A stretch of DNA of 64,000 nucleotides from Pelagimonas varians (GTDB lineage Bacteria; Pseudomonadota; Alphaproteobacteria; Rhodobacterales; Rhodobacteraceae), in the NCBI RefSeq assembly GCF_003208435.1, contig NZ_QKMF01000004.1:248001-312000 (forward strand). Direction: 5' to 3'. Shown one piece after another: positions 8,567-15,796 of this stretch. A model generated the notes under the pieces. The model did no database searches. It was not told where the DNA came from and worked only from the letters and a program-made list of their open reading frames with translations. The translations under genes were made by a program, and so were the position numbers. The stretch's first letter is position 1. Every line of letters begins with the position of its first letter.

Positions 8567-9546
8567 AACGAATTTTTGATGCGCAACTGATCGGCCCGTT
8601 TGCGGCCATGGTCATCGTGACTTTGATCGTTGCTATGACAACTGACAGGTTTTTGAATCCGGGCAACCTATCCAACTTGTTCCTACAGGTGAGCATCGTT
8701 GCACTGATAGCCATTGGGGCGACGGTTGTGATTTTTGCTGCCGGTATTGATCTGAGCTCGGGCTCGATGGTCGCGCTTTTGACTATGATACTGGCTCAGA
8801 TGCTCAAGTTCATGGGACTTCCCTTGATATTCGCTTTGCCACTGATCCTTGTCGTGGGCGCTTTGTTGGGGCTGGGTTTGGGGCTCATTACGGCTTACGG
8901 TCGGATCCCGTCCTTCATCACAACGCTTGCGGCGCTGATCGCGTTTCGCGGCCTTGCGCTGACGTTCAACAACGGCTCTCCGATTTTCTCGTTGGACCCC
9001 GGTCTGGAACCGATCTTTTACGGGAAACTGGCAGGTATCCCTTTGCCGTTCTTCTATCTTCTAACCTTTTATGGCTTGGCCGCGTTCACGATGAATTTCA
9101 CCAAGCTAGGACGCGAGATTTATGCAGTTGGGGGCAATCCCGCCGCCGCGGTTTTGACGGGTATCAACGTACGAAAAGTGCAAGCGATCACCTTTGCCAT
9201 TGCCGGGTTTATGACTGCTGTCGGTGCGGTTTTGATGTCTGCCCGGTTAAATTCCGGGTCTCCAAATTACGGTCAGACTCTTGAGCTGCAAGCCATTGCT
9301 GCGGCGGTTGTAGGGGGCGCCAGCCTTGCAGGCGGTCGGGGTAATATTTTGGCGACGTTCATGGGCGCGATGACAATCGTGATCGTGCAAAACGGACTCA
9401 ATCTAAATGCTGCACCTTCGTCGGTTCAAAACATCGTGCTGGGCCTGATCATTTTGCTGGCTGTCGGGATTGATATGTGGCGGGCCGAACTCTCGAGCCT
9501 CCTGTCTTCTGTTTTCGGAAAATCTGCTTCAGTGAAGGGAGGGTAA
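8563..9546 (+). CDS. Sugar ABC transporter permease (RbsC-like), second system
   Basis: A 327-residue inner-membrane permease of the RbsC family. Seen in order: a hydrophobic N-terminal helix, GATVVIFAAGIDLSSGSMVAL (the conserved LSxGSMVAL motif), YGRIPSFITTLAALIAFRG, and the late block ELQAIAAAVVGGASLAGGRG that contacts the ATPase. It overlaps the ATPase gene by ATGA and is followed two bases later by the SDR gene, so the importer and the catabolic enzymes are on one transcript. Confidence 0.9.
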   Translation: MKRIFDAQLIGPFAAMVIVTLIVAMTTDRFLNPGNLSNLFLQVSIVALIAIGATVVIFAAGIDLSSGSMVALLTMILAQMLKFMGLPLIFALPLILVVGALLGLGLGLITAYGRIPSFITTLAALIAFRGLALTFNNGSPIFSLDPGLEPIFYGKLAGIPLPFFYLLTFYGLAAFTMNFTKLGREIYAVGGNPAAAVLTGINVRKVQAITFAIAGFMTAVGAVLMSARLNSGSPNYGQTLELQAIAAAVVGGASLAGGRGNILATFMGAMTIVIVQNGLNLNAAPSSVQNIVLGLIILLAVGIDMWRAELSSLLSSVFGKSASVKGG

Positions 9547-9547
9547 C

Positions 9548-10336
9548 ATGGATCTCGGTTTGAAGGACAAGCTCGTATTGGTGACTGGCTCTGCGTCTGG
9601 CATCGGTAAGGCAACCGCGAAAATGTTTCTGCAAGAAGGGGCGAAAGTCATCATTCACGGTCTGACCGAGAATGAGGTCGGTTCCTGCATCAAAGACCTT
9701 TCCCCCTTTGGTGACGTCGTGGGCAGGGCGGGTGACCTGACAGATCCCGATCAGGCAATCGATTTGTGCAACTTTGCGCAAAGCCATGGCGACATCGATA
9801 TCTTGGTCAATAATGTCGGTATTTTCTCGGTGAAGGCATTTGAAGATCTGACAGATGCCGACTGGATGCTGTATTTTGACGTCAACGTGTTGAGTGCGGT
9901 GCGCATGTCCCGTGTCATTTTGCCTGCGATGCTCAAACGTGGGAGCGGTTCCATTGTGAACCTTGCCAGCGAGGCGGGCGTAAAACCCCTACCGCAGATG
10001 ATCCATTATTCCGTCACCAAAACCGCGATTTTGGGACTAACCCGTGGCATGGCAGAGTTGACCAAAGGGACCGGGGTTCGTGTCAACTCTGTCCTTCCGG
10101 GGCCGACCTGGACCGAAGGCGTCGAAGCCTATTTTGACGGCCTTGCCGCGCAAAAAGGCGCGCCCTTGGCGGATATAATCGAAAACTATTTCAAGACGGA
10201 CGAGCCGACCTCGTTGATCCAGCGCTTCGTACAAGCGCAGGAGGTCGCTCAAACCATTGTCACCGTTGCAGCCAACAAAGCGATGAACGGCGGTGCACAC
10301 AAAGTCGAAGGCGGCATTGTCCGCAACATACTCTAA
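9548..10336 (+). CDS. SDR-family NAD(P)-dependent oxidoreductase
   Basis: This 262-residue classical short-chain dehydrogenase has the nucleotide-binding motif TGSASGIG (residues 13-20), VNNVG in the core, and the catalytic Ser (NLASEAG) with Tyr-x3-Lys (YSVTK). The C-terminal region, with a long helical insertion before MNGGAHKVEGG, is where substrate specificity lies and is not diagnostic. A GGGAGGG site immediately precedes ATG 9548. In context it is the best candidate for oxidising the imported sugar to the lactone opened by the SMP-30 enzyme, or for reducing a keto intermediate. That role is inferred from position only. Confidence 0.8.
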   Translation: MDLGLKDKLVLVTGSASGIGKATAKMFLQEGAKVIIHGLTENEVGSCIKDLSPFGDVVGRAGDLTDPDQAIDLCNFAQSHGDIDILVNNVGIFSVKAFEDLTDADWMLYFDVNVLSAVRMSRVILPAMLKRGSGSIVNLASEAGVKPLPQMIHYSVTKTAILGLTRGMAELTKGTGVRVNSVLPGPTWTEGVEAYFDGLAAQKGAPLADIIENYFKTDEPTSLIQRFVQAQEVAQTIVTVAANKAMNGGAHKVEGGIVRNIL

Positions 10337-10361
10337 CCCACATCAACAAAGGAGCCTATAG

Positions 10362-10856
10362 ATGGCCGCACTTACTTTTTCTCATATTGGCATCACCGTT
10401 CCGGATTTGGATAAAGCCGTCGAGTTTTATTCAAAGGCATTTGGGCTTTATGTCATCATGGGTGCCACAGAAATCCAACATGATGAAAGCGCCATCGGTC
10501 AGATGTGCGACGATGTTTTCGGCGAAGGTTGGGGATCGTTTCGTATCGCACACTTGTCGCTAGGCGACGGGACCGGAATCGAACTGTTCGAATTTCCAAA
10601 CACTGTCGAAGAAGAGCGTCCCTTCGAATACTGGCGCCGCGGATTGTTTCATTTCTGCGTGCAGGACGAAGACGTCGAGGCGCGTATCAAGCTCATCGAG
10701 AGCCTTGGTGGCAAGCAACGCATGCAACAAGTCCGCAAATACTACCCGGACGAAAAACCCTACCGCATGGTCTATATGGAAGACCCATTCGGCAACATCT
10801 TCGAACTTTACAGTCATTCTTACGAATTGACTTATTCTGCAGGTGCTTATGTCTAA
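10362..10856 (+). CDS. VOC-superfamily (glyoxalase/bleomycin-resistance fold) protein
   Basis: A 164-residue protein with the paired beta-alpha-beta-beta-beta modules of the vicinal-oxygen-chelate fold. It starts SHIGITVPDLDKAVEFYSKAFG, has H-x-S-L-x(5)-IELFEF in the first module, LFHFCVQDEDVEARIKLIESLGG opening the second, and MVYMEDPFGNIFELYSH, whose Glu is a typical metal ligand. The ribosome site AAGGAG is good. It might act on methylglyoxal hemithioacetal, since a methylglyoxal synthase is encoded by the same operon, or be an isomerase/epimerase of a pathway intermediate. The family is too broad to decide. Confidence 0.75.
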   Translation: MAALTFSHIGITVPDLDKAVEFYSKAFGLYVIMGATEIQHDESAIGQMCDDVFGEGWGSFRIAHLSLGDGTGIELFEFPNTVEEERPFEYWRRGLFHFCVQDEDVEARIKLIESLGGKQRMQQVRKYYPDEKPYRMVYMEDPFGNIFELYSHSYELTYSAGAYV

Positions 10857-11880
10857 TCGGAAACTCGGCCCGCGAAGGGCAGACCGGCCCAAGGTCGTGA
10901 TAACGGACTACGATTTTGGTGATTTGGATGTGGAGCGCGCCATTCTTGAAGCGGCCGGCGCAGAGGTGATCGCATTACAAAGCAAGGGCGAAGAGGATTT
11001 GCTAGAAGTCGCGACTGATTGCGCAGCGATGATCAATCAGTATGCCCGTATCGGTGCCAAGACGATCGGTGCGATGACGAAATGTGAGGTGATCGCCCGG
11101 TACGGTGTGGGCGTTGACATTGTTGATGTGGATACCGCAACCCAAAAGGGTATCCTAGTCACCAACGTTTTGGATTACTGCACCGAAGAAGTTGCAGACC
11201 ACGCGATTGCACTGTGGATGACATTGGCGCGCAAGCTGCCTGACTACGACCGGGCCACGCACAAAGGCATCTGGAAATGGCAAAGTGGTCAGCCGATCAA
11301 CCGGCTGCGCGGCCGCACGATGGGTGTTGTGTCATTTGGAAAGATCGGACAAGCGATTGCGACGCGTGCGCAGGCGTTTGGCGTCAAGGTCATTGCCTTT
11401 GATCCGTTTGTGCCCGCCGAGGTCGCAGCCAACTTGGATACGGAGCTTGTTTCCAAAGCCGATCTTTTGGCCCGCTCGGATTACATCTTGATGCAAGCGC
11501 CGATGACGCCTGAAACCCGTCACTTTCTTTCGGATGCAGAATTCGCAGCGATGAAACCGGGAGCGATCTTGGTCAACACCGGGCGTGGTCCGACGGTCGA
11601 TAACAAAGCGCTATATCGGGCTTTGACCGATGGACATCTGGCGTCAGCAGGCTTGGATGATCCTGAAGAAGAACCGGCAAAGCGTGCCAAGTGGTCGCCC
11701 GATGACAACCCGATCTTTACATTGCCGAACGTCATCGTGACCCCGCATGCCGCCTACTACTCTGAGGAGTCGATACGTGCTGCCCGGGTAACGGCGGCAA
11801 CACAGGTTGCGCTCGTCCTGACAGGGCAGGCACCAGACTATCCCGTCAATGCAAATGCATTGACCGAAGCAACACAATAA
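10843..11880 (+). CDS. D-isomer-specific 2-hydroxyacid dehydrogenase (CtBP/PGDH-like)
   Basis: The 345-residue protein belongs to the NAD-dependent D-2-hydroxyacid dehydrogenases. The NAD-binding domain has GVVSFGKIGQAIATRAQAFG followed by an acidic end of strand two (FDPF). The catalytic Arg is in NTGRGPTVD, the Glu in LDDPEEEP and the His in VTPHAAYYSEES. It overlaps the VOC gene by 14 bases; ATG 10849 is an equally possible start. It could interconvert a 2-keto acid and a D-2-hydroxy acid in the pathway, such as glyoxylate, hydroxypyruvate or a product of the RraA-like enzyme. The exact substrate cannot be read from sequence. Confidence 0.85.
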   Translation: MLMSNRKLGPRRADRPKVVITDYDFGDLDVERAILEAAGAEVIALQSKGEEDLLEVATDCAAMINQYARIGAKTIGAMTKCEVIARYGVGVDIVDVDTATQKGILVTNVLDYCTEEVADHAIALWMTLARKLPDYDRATHKGIWKWQSGQPINRLRGRTMGVVSFGKIGQAIATRAQAFGVKVIAFDPFVPAEVAANLDTELVSKADLLARSDYILMQAPMTPETRHFLSDAEFAAMKPGAILVNTGRGPTVDNKALYRALTDGHLASAGLDDPEEEPAKRAKWSPDDNPIFTLPNVIVTPHAAYYSEESIRAARVTAATQVALVLTGQAPDYPVNANALTEATQ

Positions 11881-11892
11881 TTGGAGGCAAAA

Positions 11893-12582
11893 ATGCCAGA
11901 AGTTTCCGCCGATCTCCGAGTCTTCAACGACTTTGAGCGCAACCCGGACCTGCTCAAGAAATTCGACAAAGTGCTTGGCGCTTATTCAGCCGCAGCGATT
12001 TTTGCTGATGTGCAATATCGCACGGGCGTAATGGATAGCGGAATAAAGCCTGCTTTCCGGTCCAAAGTCACCGGACAAGCAGTCACGGTTCAATTGTCCA
12101 AAGGCGATCTGGTCGATCCGCTCAAAGCGCTTGAAATGGGCCAAGCGGGTGATGTGATTGTTGTGGATGCCGGAGGCGATCTCAACACATCCGTGTGCGG
12201 CGGCTTGATGGGTGGTTTGGCTCAAAATCGCGGCATTCGTGGCATGATCGTCGACGGGTCCGGGCGCGACACCGACGAGCTTCAAGACATCAACTGGCCG
12301 ATCTGGACACGTGCCATCACTCCGCGTGGGACGCACACAATGTTCTCAGGACGCAAGGAAGAGCTTTCGATCAACGTGCCAATCGCTTGCGGAGGCGTGG
12401 TGGTGAACCCCGGTGATTTTATCGTCGCCGACTTGATGGGTGTAGTCGTTGTGCCTTTGGAAACTGCGAAAGAGGTCGTGAGACTCGCGCAAGAACAGGC
12501 CGACCGCGAAGAAGAAACACGCAAATGGGTCGCTAAGGGCAAAACAGTCGAGGATCTGTTGAATGAATTCGGTCGCATCTGA
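11893..12582 (+). CDS. RraA-family protein (4-hydroxy-4-methyl-2-oxoglutarate aldolase/decarboxylase-like)
   Basis: This 229-residue protein has the RraA fold signature: GDVIVVDAGGDLNTSVCGGLMG in the middle and GIRGMIVDGSGRDTDEL, where the Arg-Asp pair is the catalytic/metal site of class II HMG aldolases and oxaloacetate decarboxylases. WTRAITPRGTH completes the active-site rim. ATG 11893 is chosen for its TTGGAGG site. Retention of the GxxxRD core favours an enzyme over an RNase E inhibitor. It lies between the hydroxyacid dehydrogenase and DgoK; a lyase step on a keto-acid intermediate is plausible but unproven. Confidence 0.82.
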   Translation: MPEVSADLRVFNDFERNPDLLKKFDKVLGAYSAAAIFADVQYRTGVMDSGIKPAFRSKVTGQAVTVQLSKGDLVDPLKALEMGQAGDVIVVDAGGDLNTSVCGGLMGGLAQNRGIRGMIVDGSGRDTDELQDINWPIWTRAITPRGTHTMFSGRKEELSINVPIACGGVVVNPGDFIVADLMGVVVVPLETAKEVVRLAQEQADREEETRKWVAKGKTVEDLLNEFGRI

Positions 12583-13480
12583 ACCGGCATTGATCGGTAT
12601 CGACTGGGGCACATCTTCGCTCCGCGCTTTTTTGATTGGCGCGGGCGGGGAGGTCTTGGATCAAGTTTCAAAACCGGAAGGTATCATGCACGTCAAAGAT
12701 GGCGATTTCGAAGGATCATTTAGGGATCTGATTGGGCCTTGGGGGAACGCTGCCGGCTTGCCGGTCATCGCATCCGGCATGATCACCAGCCGCAACGGCT
12801 GGGTTGAAACCCCTTATGTTTCTGTGCCTTCGGGTGTGAACGAACTTGCCGGGGCGCTGGTGCCGCACAAGACCTCTGACGGGGTGACTGTGACCTTTGT
12901 TACGGGGATGACGACTGATCATGACGGCGCGCCTGATGTTATGAGAGGCGAAGAAACCCAGATTATCGGCGCATCTGCGCTTGGAATGTCTGACGGCACA
13001 TTCGTCATGCCGGGCACACACAGCAAATGGATCACAGTGCGCAGCAACCTCATTGATGACTATGCGACCTTCATGACAGGCGAAGTGTTTGCGGCAATGC
13101 GCCAGCACTCCATTCTTGGAACCCTCATGGAAGAGGGGCCATTTCAAGAGGGCGCATTTCGCAAAGGCTGCGCTGCAGGTTTGGCCGAGGGGAGCAAACT
13201 GCTGCACGATCTCTTCGGGGTCCGCACTTTGCCGCTTTTCGGCAAGATTGCAGGGAACATGGTAGAAGACTATCTTTCCGGGCTTTTGATCGGTGCGGAA
13301 ATCAAAGGGGCGGACGTTGCATCGATTGATGGGCCGGTGATGATTGTGGGGCGTGACGATCTTTCCGATCGTTACGAAATTGGCTTGGAGCTGGCTGGTC
13401 TGACTTCCAAACGCGCACCTGATGATATTGTCGCCAGGGGTCATTTTATGATTGCTCAGGCTGCGGGGCTCGTCTCATGA
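12563..13480 (+). CDS. dgoK: 2-dehydro-3-deoxygalactonokinase
   Basis: The 305-residue product matches the DgoK family: IGIDWGTSSLRAFL is the N-terminal phosphate-1 motif of the ASKHA fold, SGMITSRNGWVETPYV and VMRGEETQIIGA are family-specific, and MPGTHSKWI is the conserved THSKW block. It phosphorylates 2-keto-3-deoxy-D-galactonate at C6 with ATP. It overlaps the RraA-like gene by 20 bases and the aldolase gene by four (ATGA), with GAGGA before ATG 12563. With the next gene it defines the pathway's lower half. Confidence 0.9.
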   Translation: MNSVASEPALIGIDWGTSSLRAFLIGAGGEVLDQVSKPEGIMHVKDGDFEGSFRDLIGPWGNAAGLPVIASGMITSRNGWVETPYVSVPSGVNELAGALVPHKTSDGVTVTFVTGMTTDHDGAPDVMRGEETQIIGASALGMSDGTFVMPGTHSKWITVRSNLIDDYATFMTGEVFAAMRQHSILGTLMEEGPFQEGAFRKGCAAGLAEGSKLLHDLFGVRTLPLFGKIAGNMVEDYLSGLLIGAEIKGADVASIDGPVMIVGRDDLSDRYEIGLELAGLTSKRAPDDIVARGHFMIAQAAGLVS

Positions 13481-14109
13481 AGGACTTTGATACGGCACTG
13501 GCGGAAAACCCGTTGATTGCAATTTTGCGGGGGCTGGAACCAGCCTGCGCGCTGGATGTTGCAGGCGTTTTGGCAGATGCGGGCTTTCGCATCATCGAAG
13601 TGCCAATGAACTCGCCCGATCCACTTGTCTCAATCGAACGGATTGCTCACAAGTTTGGCGATGACATTGTCGTCGGCGCGGGCACGGTGCTGACCTCAGA
13701 CACTGTCACCGATGTTTGCAATGCGGGCGGGCAAATTATCGTCGCCCCCAATATGAACCCAAAGGTAGGTGCCCGGGCGGTTGAGCTGAACGCAAAGTGG
13801 TGTCCGGGCGTTCTGACACCAACAGAGGCTTTCGCAGCTTTGGAGCTGGGGGCTTCTGTCCTTAAGGTGTTTCCGGCCGAATTGGCACCACCAAAAGCAA
13901 TTTCTGCAATGCGGGCAGTTCTTCCGAAGGATGCGATTGTCGCCGTGGTTGGGGGGATTACGCCTGAAACAATGGGCGACTACCGAATGGCTGGGGCAAA
14001 TAGTTTTGGCTTGGGGTCCGCTCTTTTCAAACCATCGTATGACTTGTCAAACTTGCAGGTTCGAGCGCAGGCTTTTGTTACGGCATTCGCGAAAGGACAT
14101 AGCACATGA
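13477..14109 (+). CDS. dgoA: 2-dehydro-3-deoxy-6-phosphogalactonate aldolase
   Basis: A 210-residue class I aldolase of the KDPG/KDPGal family (TIM barrel). Motifs are NPLIAILRGLEP at the start, FRIIEVPMNSPDPL with the catalytic Glu, VVGAGTVLT, NMNPKVGARAVELN, CPGVLTPTEAF, and the Schiff-base Lys in ASVLKVFPAEL. VPMNSP in place of the VTLRTP of KDPG aldolases supports the galacto type. It splits the 6-phosphate to pyruvate and D-glyceraldehyde-3-phosphate. It overlaps both neighbours by ATGA. Confidence 0.9.
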   Translation: MKDFDTALAENPLIAILRGLEPACALDVAGVLADAGFRIIEVPMNSPDPLVSIERIAHKFGDDIVVGAGTVLTSDTVTDVCNAGGQIIVAPNMNPKVGARAVELNAKWCPGVLTPTEAFAALELGASVLKVFPAELAPPKAISAMRAVLPKDAIVAVVGGITPETMGDYRMAGANSFGLGSALFKPSYDLSNLQVRAQAFVTAFAKGHST

Positions 14110-14810
14110 AGAAAACCGTCATTGTCACCGGAGGCACAAGCGGAATTGGGGCAGGGGTCGCAGAGGTTCTGAATGAAGCCGGCTATCATGTCATTGCCGC
14201 GACTGTCTCGCAGGACGAAATTGATCGCTTTTCCGGCGCACCCGAGATTGAGACCTGTCTGATGGACGTCACGAATGGTGCGTCAGTTGATGCTCTGTTC
14301 GGCCGTCTTGAATGCCTTGCGGGTATGGTGAATTGCGCCGGTATTCTGGTGCGGGGACGCGAGTACGACATCGACGTGTTTCAAAAGGTTCTCGACGTGA
14401 ACCTGACGGGCACGATGCGGTGTTGCCTTGCGGCTCAGCCACTGTTGGCCAAATCTGGCGGTGCGATTGTAAACACCGCGTCGATGCTCAGCACATTTGG
14501 GGGGCCGATGGTACCAGCCTATTCCGCGTCCAAAGGTGGGGTGGCCCAGCTGACCAAAGCCTTGGCGGGCAAGTGGGCGGTGGATGGCATCCGCGTCAAT
14601 GCAATCGCGCCTGGTTGGATCGAGACCGAAATGACCCAAGGTCTGCGCGATGCGCCCGAGCGAGAAGCTGGTATTTTGGGCCGGACGCCAATGAATCGTT
14701 GGGGCAAAACCAGCGAAGTCGGTGCGTTGGTCAAATGGCTGCTATCTGATGAAGCAAGTTTTGTAACTGGAGCCGTCTATCCCGTGGATGGCGGTTATCT
14801 GGCAATGTAG
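14106..14810 (+). CDS. SDR-family NAD(P)-dependent oxidoreductase, second
   Basis: A compact 234-residue short-chain dehydrogenase with TGGTSGIG at residues 8-15, MVNCAG in the core, catalytic Ser in NTASMLS and Tyr-Lys in YSASK, and a standard VTGAVYPVDGGY C-terminus. It overlaps dgoA by ATGA. It is clearly different from the SDR at 9548-10336. One of the two may be the sugar 1-dehydrogenase and the other may act on an epimeric or side-chain hydroxyl. Confidence 0.82.
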   Translation: MKKTVIVTGGTSGIGAGVAEVLNEAGYHVIAATVSQDEIDRFSGAPEIETCLMDVTNGASVDALFGRLECLAGMVNCAGILVRGREYDIDVFQKVLDVNLTGTMRCCLAAQPLLAKSGGAIVNTASMLSTFGGPMVPAYSASKGGVAQLTKALAGKWAVDGIRVNAIAPGWIETEMTQGLRDAPEREAGILGRTPMNRWGKTSEVGALVKWLLSDEASFVTGAVYPVDGGYLAM

Positions 14811-14821
14811 GGAGACCCGAG

Positions 14822-15346
14822 ATGGTCGATAAAACAAATTACGACGAACGCACACCTTATCAATTGCCGTTCCCAAAAGAGGCACAGCAAGAGATCGTTA
14901 TCCCGGACGCCATTCCTGATGACGAACGCCTCTGGGTGCCGCAAGCCGAAAACGTTTGGTTTCGCCCGCTGTGTCTAAATCGGTCACAAGGCTATTGGAT
15001 GAACATTTTGCGGGTACGCAAATCAGGTGTTCTGTCTCGGCACCGCCACCCACAACCGGTGCACGGGTTCGTCTTGAAGGGCCGTTGGCACTATCTTGAG
15101 CACGACTGGACGGCAGAGGAGGGGGGATATGTATATGAGCCGCCCGGTGAGACCCACACGTTGGTGGTGCCAGAGGGCGTCGAAGAAATGATGACCTATT
15201 TTCAGGTCAATGGCGTGATGTGTTATGTCGACCCTTGGGGTGAGGTGCTCGGATATGAGGACGTCTTCACCAAAATTGACCTATGCAAAAAGCACTTTGA
15301 AGAGGTGGGTTTGGGAGCCGATTTTGTCGACCAGTTCATCCGCTAA
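14822..15346 (+). CDS. Cupin-domain protein, 2,4'-dihydroxyacetophenone-dioxygenase-like
   Basis: This 174-residue protein has one cupin barrel. The first cupin motif is [19 protein letters not shown], with two His and a later Glu-bearing region (YLEHDW), and the second is [14 protein letters not shown]. These residues are complete enough to bind a metal. The overall layout resembles proteins named after 2,4'-dihydroxyacetophenone dioxygenase, but that name is a similarity label and aromatic cleavage makes no sense here. A sugar or keto-acid isomerase, or an oxygenase on a pathway intermediate, is equally possible. GGGAGA precedes ATG 14822. Confidence 0.7.
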   Translation: MVDKTNYDERTPYQLPFPKEAQQEIVIPDAIPDDERLWVPQAENVWFRPLCLNRSQGYWMNILRVRKSGVLSRHRHPQPVHGFVLKGRWHYLEHDWTAEEGGYVYEPPGETHTLVVPEGVEEMMTYFQVNGVMCYVDPWGEVLGYEDVFTKIDLCKKHFEEVGLGADFVDQFIR

Positions 15347-15728
15347 AACTTATCATGTGGCCCTTGTGGCCCACGATGCTTGCAAGTCGGCTTTGGTCGA
15401 CTGGGTAGAGGCGCATGTCGATACATTTCGACATGCTGCCATCTTTTCAACAGGGACCACAGGCAGTCGTCTTTCAAAGGCGATGCCAGATCTTAGCATT
15501 GTTGCGTTGAAAAGCGGCCCGTTGGGCGGAGATCAACAGATCGGTGCGATGATCTGTGAAGAGGCACTGGATGCGCTGATCTTTTTTGTCGACCCCTTGT
15601 CGCCCATGCCGCATGACGTGGATGTCAAAGCCCTGACAAGGCTGGCCACAGTGTACGACCTTCCAATGGCTTGCAGCGTCGCGACGGCCAATCTTATTGC
15701 TGATGCGATGAGAAACCAGCGGTTTTAG
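15324..15728 (+). CDS. mgsA: Methylglyoxal synthase
   Basis: The 134-residue product has the methylglyoxal synthase core: [17 protein letters not shown] (His and Lys of the phosphate-binding region), [10 protein letters not shown] (phosphate loop), [15 protein letters not shown] containing the catalytic Asp, and [15 protein letters not shown] with the second acidic residue. The enzyme converts dihydroxyacetone phosphate to methylglyoxal and phosphate. TTG 15324, six bases after GGGAG, is the likely start; it overlaps the end of the cupin gene. Being the last gene of a sugar-acid operon, it is unlike the stand-alone mgsA of enterobacteria. Confidence 0.85.
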   Translation: MSTSSSAKTYHVALVAHDACKSALVDWVEAHVDTFRHAAIFSTGTTGSRLSKAMPDLSIVALKSGPLGGDQQIGAMICEEALDALIFFVDPLSPMPHDVDVKALTRLATVYDLPMACSVATANLIADAMRNQRF

Positions 15729-15743
15729 GGGCGTCACCCCCTA
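15726..15743. terminator. Short hairpin at the convergent end of the two operons
   Basis: TAGGGG (15726-15731) and CCCCTA (15738-15743) form a 6-bp stem with a 6-base loop overlapping the mgsA stop codon. There is no T-run, so it is at best a weak terminator or a 3'-end stabiliser between the converging mgsA and hydroxyacid oxidase genes. Confidence 0.3.
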
Positions 15744-15796
15744 GATCAACCCCCGGTGCTGTCAAACCCATGTGCACGGTTCCAACGGAAGTGTCG

